Numbered from the stretch's first letter, positions 1-7,052 are shown. The stretch: 8,157 nt of DNA from Clostridiales bacterium (GCA_012512995.1 JAAZDA010000149.1:1-8157), one strand, 5' to 3'. Translations and numbers: made by a program. Notes: generated by a model from the letters alone, not told the origin.

Positions 1-1
1 C

Positions 2-1210
2 ACTGTAATAGTCGTCGAGCATGATGAGGACACGATGCGCGCGGCTGACTATATAGTGGATATCGGCCCAGGGGCCGGATCTGAAGGCGGCGAGGTCGTC
101 GCGACAGGAACGGCCGAAGAGATCATGAAAGTGCCTGAATCCATAACCGGGCAGTATCTTTCGGGTAAACTCAGCATCCCGGTGCCAACAGTCAGGAAGA
201 AGGCATCCGGATGGATCACGGTCCACGGCGCGGCTGTAAACAATCTCAAGCATGTTGACGTCGATTTTCCCCTCGGTGTCATGACGGTCGTCACGGGAGT
301 CTCAGGCTCAGGTAAGAGCTCACTCGTGAACGAAGTCCTGTACAAGACTCTTGCGCGTGACCTCAACCGTGCACATGTAATACCGGGCAAGAGCGACGGA
401 GTCACAGGCCTTGAGCAGCTCGACAAGGTCATCAATATTGATCAGTCTCCTATAGGCAGGACACCCAGATCGAACCCGGCGACATATACCGGTGTCTTCG
501 ACATGATAAGGGATCTTTTTGCAGGGACGAACGACGCGAAGGCCAGAGGCTACAGCAAAGGGAGATTCAGTTTTAACGTAAAAGGCGGCAGATGCGAAGC
601 CTGCGGCGGAGATGGGATAATAAAGATCGAGATGCACTTCCTGCCTGATGTCTATGTGCCATGCGAGGTCTGTCATGGGAAACGTTACAACCGCGAAACG
701 CTGGAAGTGAAATATAAGGGCAAGAGCATTTATGATGTTCTTGATATGACGATAGAGGAAGCGGCGAAGTTCTTTGAGAACGTTCCGTCGATCCAGAACA
801 AGATCATGACTATGTGCGATGTGGGGCTGGGCTATGTAAAACTCGGTCAGCCTTCGACAGAACTCTCAGGCGGCGAGGCACAGCGCATAAAGCTCGCGGC
901 TGAACTCTCAAGGAAGAGCACCGGCAAAACAATCTATATCCTCGATGAACCGACGACCGGTCTGCATTTTGCGGATGTTGATAAACTTGTTAAAATATTG
1001 CAGAGATTGACGGACAGCGGTAATACAGTTGTTGTGATCGAACACAACCTGGATGTCATAAAATGTGCTGATTATATCATTGATATAGGACCTGAAGGCG
1101 GGGACGCAGGCGGAACTGTAATTGCCAGAGGAACACCTGAGGAAATAGCGAAGTGTCACGACTCGTATACCGGATATTATGTCAATAAGATGCTGCAAAC
1201 AAGTAAATGA
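2..1210 (+). CDS. uvrA: UvrA, excinuclease ABC subunit A (C-terminal part, 5' end outside window)
   Basis: UvrA is the DNA-damage-recognition ATPase of bacterial nucleotide excision repair; it acts as a dimer in the cytoplasm and loads UvrB at lesions. The reading frame is open from base 2, so the gene enters from the left. About 402 residues are visible, a little over 40% of a usual ~940-residue UvrA. The fragment opens with the end of the first ABC module (an EHD histidine-loop and an IGPGAG segment). The second ABC module follows: Walker A GVSGSGKSS near fragment residues 98-107, a zinc finger of two CxxC pairs (CEAC and CEVC, near 198-224), the ABC signature LSGGEAQR near 288, Walker B YILDEPTTGLH near 311-321, and the histidine-loop VVIEHNLD near 343-350. 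It ends at TGA 1208-1210. All second-module motifs look intact, so the gene appears functional. Confidence 0.97.
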   Translation, partial: TVIVVEHDEDTMRAADYIVDIGPGAGSEGGEVVATGTAEEIMKVPESITGQYLSGKLSIPVPTVRKKASGWITVHGAAVNNLKHVDVDFPLGVMTVVTGVSGSGKSSLVNEVLYKTLARDLNRAHVIPGKSDGVTGLEQLDKVINIDQSPIGRTPRSNPATYTGVFDMIRDLFAGTNDAKARGYSKGRFSFNVKGGRCEACGGDGIIKIEMHFLPDVYVPCEVCHGKRYNRETLEVKYKGKSIYDVLDMTIEEAAKFFENVPSIQNKIMTMCDVGLGYVKLGQPSTELSGGEAQRIKLAAELSRKSTGKTIYILDEPTTGLHFADVDKLVKILQRLTDSGNTVVVIEHNLDVIKCADYIIDIGPEGGDAGGTVIARGTPEEIAKCHDSYTGYYVNKMLQTSK

Positions 1211-1212
1211 CA

Positions 1213-1242
1213 TTGCAATACCGGCCTTTGTTAGTTTATAAT
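1213..1242 (+). promoter_or_regulatory. Predicted sigma-A-type promoter for mreB
   Basis: A perfect -10 hexamer TATAAT lies at 1237-1242. A 4-of-6 match to the -35 consensus, TTGCAA, lies at 1213-1218, with an 18-nt spacer. It sits just after the uvrA stop and about 90 nt before the mreB start, so transcription would begin near 1249 and give a leader of roughly 80 nt. Seen directly: the hexamers and spacing. Inferred: that they are used. Confidence 0.6.
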
Positions 1243-1250
1243 CTAATTTA

Positions 1251-1300
1251 CTGCAGGCATCCCGGAGAGAGGCACGGTGCCATTTGTCCAGCGCCCGCAG
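1251..1300 (+). other. Possible structured 5' leader of mreB
   Basis: CTGCAGGC at 1251-1258 can pair with GCCCGCAG at 1293-1300 (seven of eight positions, one A-C mismatch). It encloses a small hairpin GGCA-CGG-TGCC at 1271-1281. The element would sit at the start of the mRNA from the predicted promoter and ends about 20 nt before the mreB ribosome binding site. No T-run follows, so it is not an ordinary intrinsic terminator. It does not match a riboswitch I recognise, and chance pairing is possible. Confidence 0.25.
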
Positions 1301-1330
1301 GCTTTGAAAGGTCAATGAAAGAGGCTGCAG

Positions 1331-2332
1331 ATGTCATTTACAGATATAGGGATAGATCTGGGCACAGCGAGTGTCCTTGTATATATACGTGGTAAGGGTG
1401 TTGTTCTCAAAGAGCCTTCAGTTGTCGCATTCGACAGGGACTCCAACAAGATAAAAGCTATAGGCGAGGACGCAAGACTTATGCTCGGAAGGACACCAGG
1501 CAATATTGTTGCTGTCCGTCCGCTCCGTCAGGGCGTTATTTCTGATTACACCGTTACAGAAAAGATGATGAAGTACTTCATACAGAAGGCGATCGGCAAG
1601 AGAACGTTCCGCAGACCGCGAATAGCTGTCTGTGTTCCGAGTCAGGTCACTGAGGTCGAGAAGAAGGCCGTTGAGGATGCTACATTCCAGGCCGGAGCAA
1701 GAGAAGTCTACATAATCGAGGAACCCATAGCTGCTGCGATCGGCGCAGGTATTGATATTTCAAGGCCCTGCGGCAACATGATCGTAGATATAGGCGGCGG
1801 CACGACAGACATAGCCGTGATATCACTCGGCGGTACAGTTGTTTCGACTTCTATAAAGGTCGCGGGAGATGATTTCGACGACGCGATCGTGAGATATATG
1901 CGCAAGAAGTACAACCTGCTCGTCGGCGAGAGAACGGCTGAGGACATAAAGATAACGATCGGATGCTGCTATCCTCTTCCGGATCCTGAGTTCATGGAGG
2001 TTCGCGGGCGCAACCTTGTGACAGGTCTTCCAAGAACGATCCAGGTGTCATCAGAAGAAACAGAGGAAGCTCTCAAGGAGCCGACTAACCAGATAGTAGA
2101 AGCGATACATGGTGTTCTGGAGAAGACACCTCCTGAGCTCGCAGCGGATATTTCGGACCGCGGTATTGTCCTTACGGGAGGCGGAAGCCTTCTCAAGGGA
2201 CTCGAGGAGCTCATTTCGTCCAAGACAGGTATCAATACTGTTACTGCAGAAGAACCCATGACGGCAGTCGCTATCGGCACGGGCAAGTATGTCGAGTTCC
2301 TTTCTGACAGGGGCGGCAACACAGAAATCTGA
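1331..2332 (+). CDS. mreB: MreB/Mbl family rod-shape-determining actin homologue
   Basis: MreB proteins are ATP-binding bacterial actins that form membrane-associated filaments and guide lateral peptidoglycan synthesis. The product has 333 residues, typical for the family (about 330-345). The actin-fold nucleotide motifs occur in order: phosphate-1 loop DIGIDLGTASVLVY at 5-18, connecting segment EEPIAAAIGAG at 130-140, phosphate-2 loop VDIGGGTTDIAVISLG at 152-167, and adenosine loop LTGGGSLLKG at 281-290. The family signature VRGRNLVTGLPRTI lies at about 224-237. The ATG at 1331 has AGAGG at 1320-1324, six bases upstream. A promoter-like site lies in the preceding spacer. No mreC or mreD follows, so this is a stand-alone copy. 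Whether it is the main MreB or an Mbl/MreBH-type paralogue cannot be decided from this window. Confidence 0.94.
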   Translation: MSFTDIGIDLGTASVLVYIRGKGVVLKEPSVVAFDRDSNKIKAIGEDARLMLGRTPGNIVAVRPLRQGVISDYTVTEKMMKYFIQKAIGKRTFRRPRIAVCVPSQVTEVEKKAVEDATFQAGAREVYIIEEPIAAAIGAGIDISRPCGNMIVDIGGGTTDIAVISLGGTVVSTSIKVAGDDFDDAIVRYMRKKYNLLVGERTAEDIKITIGCCYPLPDPEFMEVRGRNLVTGLPRTIQVSSEETEEALKEPTNQIVEAIHGVLEKTPPELAADISDRGIVLTGGGSLLKGLEELISSKTGINTVTAEEPMTAVAIGTGKYVEFLSDRGGNTEI

Positions 2333-2350
2333 TCTATATTGCAGATCTGC

Positions 2351-2382
2351 CGGGCGGGCAGTCCATGCGGACAGTCCGCCTG
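2351..2382 (+). terminator. Strong imperfect hairpin after mreB, possible terminator or attenuator
   Basis: GGCGGGC at 2353-2359 pairs fully with GTCCGCC at 2374-2380 (one G-U pair). After an A-A mismatch, GTCC at 2361-2364 pairs with GGAC at 2369-2372 around an ATGC loop. The outer stem can extend to 2351/2382. It begins 18 nt after the mreB stop. The following bases, TGACTCTATTTCCC, are only modestly T-rich, so intrinsic termination would be weak or partial. It may instead mark an mRNA 3' end or a processing site. Confidence 0.45.
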
Positions 2383-2401
2383 ACTCTATTTCCCACATAA
2401 C

Positions 2402-2416
2402 GGAGCACTTTGCTCC
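2402..2416 (+). other. Short perfect hairpin in the mreB-recD2 spacer
   Basis: GGAGCA at 2402-2407 and TGCTCC at 2411-2416 form a perfect 6-bp stem with a CTT loop, 19 nt after the larger hairpin. The bases after it (ATTCACAAGC) are not T-rich, so it does not look like an independent terminator. It could be an operator-like inverted repeat or part of a structured recD2 leader. Function is unknown. Confidence 0.35.
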
Positions 2417-2476
2417 ATTCACAAGCTTAAGCCACATTCGCAGCCACGCTGTTTATCACTTCGGAATTCAAGGCAA

Positions 2477-4765
2477 ATGGAAGAAATCAAAGGTTACGTC
2501 ACAAACATAATCTATCGAAATGAACAGAATCTCTATACTGTTTTTGAGCTCGAAACGCCAGATGGGACTACGTCGGTGACGGGGCACCCTGCCTCGCTCA
2601 GTGTCGGAGATGCACTTGTCATGACCGGAGAGTTCAGGACGCATGCCATATACGGCGATCAGTTCGTAATGGACACCATGCGGGAGTGTCCGCCCGAGGG
2701 CGCTGTAGCGATCCAGCATTATCTGGGGTCAGGCGCGATAAAGGGGATAGGCGAGGCACTTGCGGCAAGGATAGTAAAACGATTTGGTGATGAAACGCTC
2801 AAGGTATGTGAGGAACAGCCGGAGAGGCTCGCCGAAGTAAAAGGCATAAGCGACAATAAGGCACGCGAGATAGCAGCCCAGATGAGTGAGAAGAAAGATC
2901 TCAGGGATGCCATATTATTCCTTCAGAAATACGGGATATCAAATCGTTTTGCCGTGAAGATCTGGCAGCAGTATGGAATGCAGATGTATTCAGTGATGAA
3001 GGAGAATCCGTACAGGCTTGCTGATGATATACATGGAATAGGCTTTGCCAGAGCTGACGAAATAGCCGCCAAAGCCGGAATACGCGCAGACTCTGATCAC
3101 AGGATCCGGTCCGGGATATTGTATGTTCTGTCAGAAGCAATGGGAGACGGGAGCAGTTACCTTCCTGAGAACGAGTTGATAAAGCGCGCCATGGCGCTGC
3201 TGGATCTTCCGGTCGAATCCATTCAGATCCAGATCGGGAATCTCGCTATGGAAAGAAAGGTCCGTGTGCTCGATCATGACGGAGAGAAACAGGTCTATTC
3301 CGGGCGGAATTACAGTGAAGAACAGCAGATAGCCGGGATGCTCCACGACCTTGACAGCGAAACGCCGCGCGGTGCGTGGACGATGGCTGAGACGGACGCA
3401 AGGATAAGGGATCTTGAGGAAAGAGAGAAGATCGAACTGGACGATCTGCAGAAAAAGGCGGTAAAACTTGCAGCTGATAATTCTGTGCTGCTGATAACGG
3501 GCGGCCCGGGAACCGGTAAGACCACGACGATAAATACAATAATCAGATTTTTCATCGCTGAGGATCAGAACGTGCTGCTCTGTGCGCCGACAGGGCGTGC
3601 GGCAAAACGTATGACTGAGGCCACAGGATATGAATCAAGGACCATACACAGACTGCTCGGCGTGCATGCCATGAATACCGGGAGTGATGACCCGACTGCG
3701 GTAAAGGATTCTGACTCGGGAAATATCGAGTTCACCCGCGCGGTATTTGAAAAAGGAAAAGATGATCAGCTCGATGCGGATGTGATCATCGTCGATGAGA
3801 TGTCTATGGTCGACATGCATATTTTCAAAGCGCTGCTCCTTGCGATCGAACCGGGGACAAGGCTCATTATGGTGGGCGATGTTAATCAGCTGCCGAGTGT
3901 CGGCCCGGGCAAGGTGCTGCAGGATCTCCTTAAGTCATATGCATTTCACAGTATCGTGCTGGAGAAGATATTCCGTCAGGCGTCAGAGAGCGACATCGTC
4001 ATGAACGCACATTATATAAACGACGGGAAACAGATAAAGCTCGACAATAAGAGCCGTGATTTCTTCTTCCTGGAGCGGGATAATGTGCAGGTCATATATA
4101 AGCACATAGTACAGCTGATCCGAGATAAGCTTCCTCGTTATGTGGGCTGCAGTACCCAGGACATACAGGTCCTGACACCGATGAGAAAGGGGCTGCTTGG
4201 AGTCACAAAGCTGAATGAAATCCTGCAGATAACACTAAATCCGCGGGATCCCGGCAAAAAGGAATACAGTTCAGGAGACACCACCTTCCGCGTGGGTGAT
4301 AAGGTGATGCAGATCCGCAACAATTACCAGATCGAATGGGAAGTCCGCGGCAAATATGGAATTCCCGTGGATAAAGGGCAGGGGGTCTTCAACGGAGATT
4401 TCGGCATGGTGACCGCCATCGATAAAGCAGCAGAAAAACTTACAGTTTGTTTTGACGAGGACAGATCTGTAGACTATCCGTTCTCATCGCTTGGTGAACT
4501 TGAACTGGCATACGCCGTCACCGTACACAAATCCCAGGGCTCTGAATACCCGGCGGTCATCATACCGATCCTTTCGGGACCGCCCGCACTTTTTAACAGG
4601 AATCTGCTGTACACTGCGGTCACAAGAGCAAAAATGTGTGTGGTGATACTCGGCAGCCGTGACGCAGTGATGACGATGATCGACAACACCAGTCAGAACA
4701 AACGTTACACCGGACTTGAGGATAGAATACGTGAGATTACGGATCAGAGCGTCGAATCTATATGA
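2477..4765 (+). CDS. recD2: RecD2 (RecD/TraA-type) SF1B 5'-3' DNA helicase
   Basis: RecD2 enzymes are 5'-3' DNA helicases found in bacteria that often lack RecBC, and are linked to DNA repair and replication-fork maintenance. The 762-residue length fits the family (about 720-840). An N-terminal OB-like region opens with the family-like MEEIKGYVTNIIYRNEQNLYT. Helix-hairpin-helix segments follow at about 84-197 (for example VKGISDNKAREIA and IHGIGFARADEIA). The helicase core contains Walker A GGPGTGKTT at 342-350, Walker B VIIVDEMSMVD at 436-446, motif III GDVNQLPSVGPG at 467-478, the UvrD-C-like HKSQGSEYP motif at 684-692, and motif VI LLYTAVTRAK at 710-719. The ATG at 2477 has only AAGG at 2470-2473, 3 nt away, a weak and closely spaced site, but the protein alignment with the family supports this start. 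The end overlaps comFC by 35 nt. Confidence 0.95.
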   Translation: MEEIKGYVTNIIYRNEQNLYTVFELETPDGTTSVTGHPASLSVGDALVMTGEFRTHAIYGDQFVMDTMRECPPEGAVAIQHYLGSGAIKGIGEALAARIVKRFGDETLKVCEEQPERLAEVKGISDNKAREIAAQMSEKKDLRDAILFLQKYGISNRFAVKIWQQYGMQMYSVMKENPYRLADDIHGIGFARADEIAAKAGIRADSDHRIRSGILYVLSEAMGDGSSYLPENELIKRAMALLDLPVESIQIQIGNLAMERKVRVLDHDGEKQVYSGRNYSEEQQIAGMLHDLDSETPRGAWTMAETDARIRDLEEREKIELDDLQKKAVKLAADNSVLLITGGPGTGKTTTINTIIRFFIAEDQNVLLCAPTGRAAKRMTEATGYESRTIHRLLGVHAMNTGSDDPTAVKDSDSGNIEFTRAVFEKGKDDQLDADVIIVDEMSMVDMHIFKALLLAIEPGTRLIMVGDVNQLPSVGPGKVLQDLLKSYAFHSIVLEKIFRQASESDIVMNAHYINDGKQIKLDNKSRDFFFLERDNVQVIYKHIVQLIRDKLPRYVGCSTQDIQVLTPMRKGLLGVTKLNEILQITLNPRDPGKKEYSSGDTTFRVGDKVMQIRNNYQIEWEVRGKYGIPVDKGQGVFNGDFGMVTAIDKAAEKLTVCFDEDRSVDYPFSSLGELELAYAVTVHKSQGSEYPAVIIPILSGPPALFNRNLLYTAVTRAKMCVVILGSRDAVMTMIDNTSQNKRYTGLEDRIREITDQSVESI

Positions 4766-5477
4766 CATTTTGTACCCGCGCAGATGCCCTGTATGTGACA
4801 GACCGGTGAAGCCCGCAGGAAAACTCATATGCGCAGAATGTGAAGGGATACCGGAGCGGATTGAAGGAGCGACATGCAGAAAATGCGGCAAGATGCTGCC
4901 GGATGGGACTGCGGTCTACTGCAGTGATTGTGCCGGGATAAGTCACGTCTACAGGCAGGGCGCAGCCGTGTTCACATACAGATCCATATCCGGAGCGGTT
5001 TTCAGATTCAAGTACAGCGGGAGAAGGGAATACGCTGAGTATTTTGCGCGCGAAATGGCAGAAGTCCTGATGTACAGGATTAAAAATGACTTCAGGGTAA
5101 GACCTGACATGCTGGTTCCGGTCCCGCTCCATACGTCAAGGATGCGTGGAAGAGGCTACAATCAGTCCGCGCTCATGGCAGCGGGAATATCAAAGGTGAC
5201 TGGCATACCACTGCGGGAGGACGTCCTGACGCGCACCGAAAATACGGCTCCAATGAAGAATATGAGCGTTTCAGACAGGCAGAATAATCTCAAAAACGCT
5301 TTTCATGCATGTCCGTTTGATGTAAAATTGAAAACGATCATAGTTATTGATGACATCTACACGACTGGGGCGACGATCGATGCATGCGCAGCTGAGTTGT
5401 ACCGTGCAGGAGCCGCCTTTGTTTTTTTTATGACACTTGCTATCGGCACACAGGGCGAAACGGATAAGAATGCTTAA
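4731..5477 (+). CDS. comFC: ComFC-like phosphoribosyltransferase-domain protein
   Basis: This is a ComF/GntX family protein. In transformable bacteria ComFC is a cytoplasmic protein needed for efficient uptake or processing of transforming DNA; elsewhere its role is uncertain. Numbered from the chosen start (248 residues), four CxxC pairs (CPVC 19-22, CAEC 34-37, CRKC 49-52, CSDC 64-67) form a zinc-ribbon-like N-terminus. The type I PRTase domain follows, with VPVPLH at 129-134, RGRGYNQS at 139-146, and the PRPP-binding loop VIDDIYTTGAT at 195-205. The start is GTG 4731, because GAGGA at 4718-4722 sits 8 nt upstream inside the end of recD2. An upstream TTG at 4716 lacks a good site, and a TTG at 4770 would leave only a very short lead before the zinc motif. 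The overlap with recD2 implies translational coupling. Confidence 0.9.
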   Translation: MRLRIRASNLYDILYPRRCPVCDRPVKPAGKLICAECEGIPERIEGATCRKCGKMLPDGTAVYCSDCAGISHVYRQGAAVFTYRSISGAVFRFKYSGRREYAEYFAREMAEVLMYRIKNDFRVRPDMLVPVPLHTSRMRGRGYNQSALMAAGISKVTGIPLREDVLTRTENTAPMKNMSVSDRQNNLKNAFHACPFDVKLKTIIVIDDIYTTGATIDACAAELYRAGAAFVFFMTLAIGTQGETDKNA

Positions 5478-5874
5478 TGAAGATAAGATCCGTATAATGA
5501 CCAGAATGGCCATGTACGAAAAAAATGAGGGAAAGCGCGACTCAAAGACAGACGCCTGGTTCAAGGGAGATTATATCTCCAAGGCGTTGCTCGGGTCTTT
5601 CATAACAGGCACAATTGCGTTTGTCATTTTTTTTATGATATATGCACTTGACAGTGTGGAAGAACTTATGCTGACTCTGTACAGCATGGATGTTATCGCA
5701 CTGGTGAGCCGTGTTGGTCTTGTATACATTATATTCATGGCTTGTTTTGAAGTGATCACATGGGTGGTTTATTCCGTCAGGTATGATAAAGCACAAAAGG
5801 GACTGCGCCGGTATTATAAAGACGTTAAGCGTCTGACGGATGAGTATGGGGGAAAGGACAACGACAGGATATGA
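5470..5874 (+). CDS. Small membrane protein with two transmembrane segments, function unknown
   Basis: I do not recognise a characterised family. The 134-residue product has a charged N-terminus (about 1-37, Lys/Arg/Asp rich). A hydrophobic helix follows at about 39-60 and a second at about 84-103, with a weaker hydrophobic stretch near 70-82 between. The C-terminus is basic, then polar (KGLRRYYKDVKRLTDEYGG). No signal peptide or catalytic motif is visible. The ATG at 5470 overlaps the comFC stop by 8 nt. Its ribosome site is poor (GGA at 5462-5464), which fits translation coupled to comFC. A TTG at 5437 is the only other upstream start noted and would add 11 residues. The TGA stop overlaps the next start in an ATGA, tying it to the polytopic membrane protein downstream; the two could work together. 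Confidence 0.8.
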   Translation: MLNEDKIRIMTRMAMYEKNEGKRDSKTDAWFKGDYISKALLGSFITGTIAFVIFFMIYALDSVEELMLTLYSMDVIALVSRVGLVYIIFMACFEVITWVVYSVRYDKAQKGLRRYYKDVKRLTDEYGGKDNDRI

Positions 5875-6632
5875 CGACATTACTTGAAATCAGAGAGAGT
5901 ATCCGTGGAATATACGGCAGGTATTCTCAGTACATTATCATGGCGTCGAAATTCTTTTTGTCGCTGATCGCCCTGAACATAGTGAACAGCAGGGTAGGAT
6001 ATTTTGAATCGATAAGCGGCGTACTTCCGACGGTCATTATCGCGATATTCTGTGCAGTGCTCCCTGCAAATGGAATCTGTGCTGTAATGGCGGCTGTCAT
6101 ACTCGCCCAACTCTATCATCTTTCACTTGCGTCTTTTCTCCTCGGACTTGTCGTATTCCTTCTGATGTTCCTGTTATATTTCCGCTTTTCTCCGGGGGAC
6201 AGCATACTGATCATACTTACTCCGATATGCTGCAATCTTGGAATCCCTTATGTCGTCCCGCTCGCGGGAGGGCTGCTCCTTGGACCTGCATCAGCACTTT
6301 CAGTGGCGATTGGGCTCATAGTGCACTATCTCATTGTTTTTATAAGCGGCAATGCAGCATCTCTTGGCAATATCACAACGGACAATATCGCAGAATCATT
6401 TCAGTTCATAATGAACGGTGTATTCGGAAACCGGACAATGCTAGTAATGATTGTCGCGGCTGCAGCAAGTCTCATACTTGTTTACTATTTCCGCAGGATG
6501 CGCATAATGTATGCATGGAGCGTGGCAATCGCAGTGGGAGCTGTTTCACAGCTCATCATCCTCCTCATCGGGGATGTTGTCTATGACACCAACCTTTCGA
6601 TCGGACTTGTTTTCCTTGGAATGATCGCGTAA
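5871..6632 (+). CDS. Polytopic membrane protein upstream of cdaA, N-terminal part ended by an in-frame TAA
   Basis: This is a very hydrophobic 253-residue product with about eight to nine membrane segments: near 21-38, 51-66, 69-86, 87-104, 112-136 (interrupted by Pro and Gly), 140-158, 188-206, 212-233, and a last one starting near 242. Its YFRFSPGDSILIILTPICCNLGIPYVVPLAGGL region (about 103-135) resembles an uncharacterised membrane protein I recall from Lachnospiraceae, sometimes labelled a permease without evidence. No ABC, carrier or catalytic motif is visible. The ATG at 5871 overlaps the preceding stop (ATGA); AAAGGA at 5853-5858 is the nearest purine-rich site, 12 nt away. Translation stops at TAA 6630-6632 in the middle of the last membrane helix. 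The same frame then stays open to 7052 and resumes with the rest of that helix, so this is probably the larger part of a broken or recoded 1182-nt gene. Confidence 0.85.
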   Translation: MTTLLEIRESIRGIYGRYSQYIIMASKFFLSLIALNIVNSRVGYFESISGVLPTVIIAIFCAVLPANGICAVMAAVILAQLYHLSLASFLLGLVVFLLMFLLYFRFSPGDSILIILTPICCNLGIPYVVPLAGGLLLGPASALSVAIGLIVHYLIVFISGNAASLGNITTDNIAESFQFIMNGVFGNRTMLVMIVAAAASLILVYYFRRMRIMYAWSVAIAVGAVSQLIILLIGDVVYDTNLSIGLVFLGMIA

Positions 6633-7052
6633 GCGGTTATATGCGTGGTGCTTAACTTTATGTTCTTCAACCTTGATTATTCAAGGACTGAGCAGCTTCA
6701 GTATGAAGATGATGATTATTACTATTATGTGAAAGCAATCCCCAAGGTCTCGGTGATGACAAGGGAGCGCACAGTCAAAACAATCAATCGCGCGACAGGC
6801 TCAGATGGAGGATCCAGATACTCTGAAAGAAGAGATGATTACGGATATGACGACCGCGGTATGCAGGCCAGGCAGATAGATGATTACGGGAATGGCAGAG
6901 ATCAGTATGACGATTATGAGGACGATGACGATGCCGGATCAGCTGAACCTTCGCAGCAACGGGATGATGATCAGTTCATAGATGACCGCGGGACAGAGGA
7001 CTTCAGACAGTTTGGAGAGGATGATCTCTTCACGGGCAGCAGGAAACAGTAA
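6633..7052 (+). pseudogene. Continuation of the membrane protein after the in-frame stop: end of last helix plus acidic cytoplasmic tail
   Basis: The frame is the same as the preceding gene and encodes AVICVVLNFMFFNLDYSRTEQ directly after the TAA, completing the interrupted membrane helix. A compact motif rich in Asp and Tyr follows at 6702-6746 (YEDDDYYYYVKAIPK), then a short basic stretch (RERTVKTINR). The final 83 residues (6801-7049) contain 27 Asp/Glu, with recurring DDYG and DDRG units, and are probably disordered and cytoplasmic. The first start-like codon after the stop is GTG 6645, and neither it nor the ATG at 6660 has a ribosome binding site, so independent expression is unlikely. 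The stop is one substitution away from a sense codon such as TCA (Ser). If the stop is a sequencing error, the intact protein has 393 residues over 5871-7052. Confidence 0.75.

Noticed and set aside
1207..1395. Small + strand open frame across the mreB start
   Set aside because: It overlaps the promoter, leader and first codons of mreB in another frame, its sequence resembles no family I know, and it has no ribosome site.
2405..2460. Promoter for recD2 in the spacer
   Set aside because: Candidate hexamers (TTGCTC, TTCACA, TTTATC) have no acceptable partner at 16-18 nt spacing.
4484..4891. Long - strand open frame opposite the recD2/comFC junction
   Set aside because: It lies opposite two well-supported genes, and its translation shows no domain, membrane pattern or motif of its own.
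6227..6586. + strand open frame of 119 codons inside the polytopic membrane gene
   Set aside because: It is a shifted-frame shadow of a hydrophobic gene, with no ribosome site and no recognisable features.
6620..6660. A programmed frameshift joining two overlapping frames
   Set aside because: Both halves are in the same frame and separated only by one stop codon, so no frameshift is needed and no slippery sequence is involved.
6645..7052. A separate gene starting at GTG 6645 after the TAA
   Set aside because: There is no ribosome binding site, it starts in the middle of a membrane helix, and its frame continues exactly from the upstream gene. It is better read as the second part of one interrupted gene.
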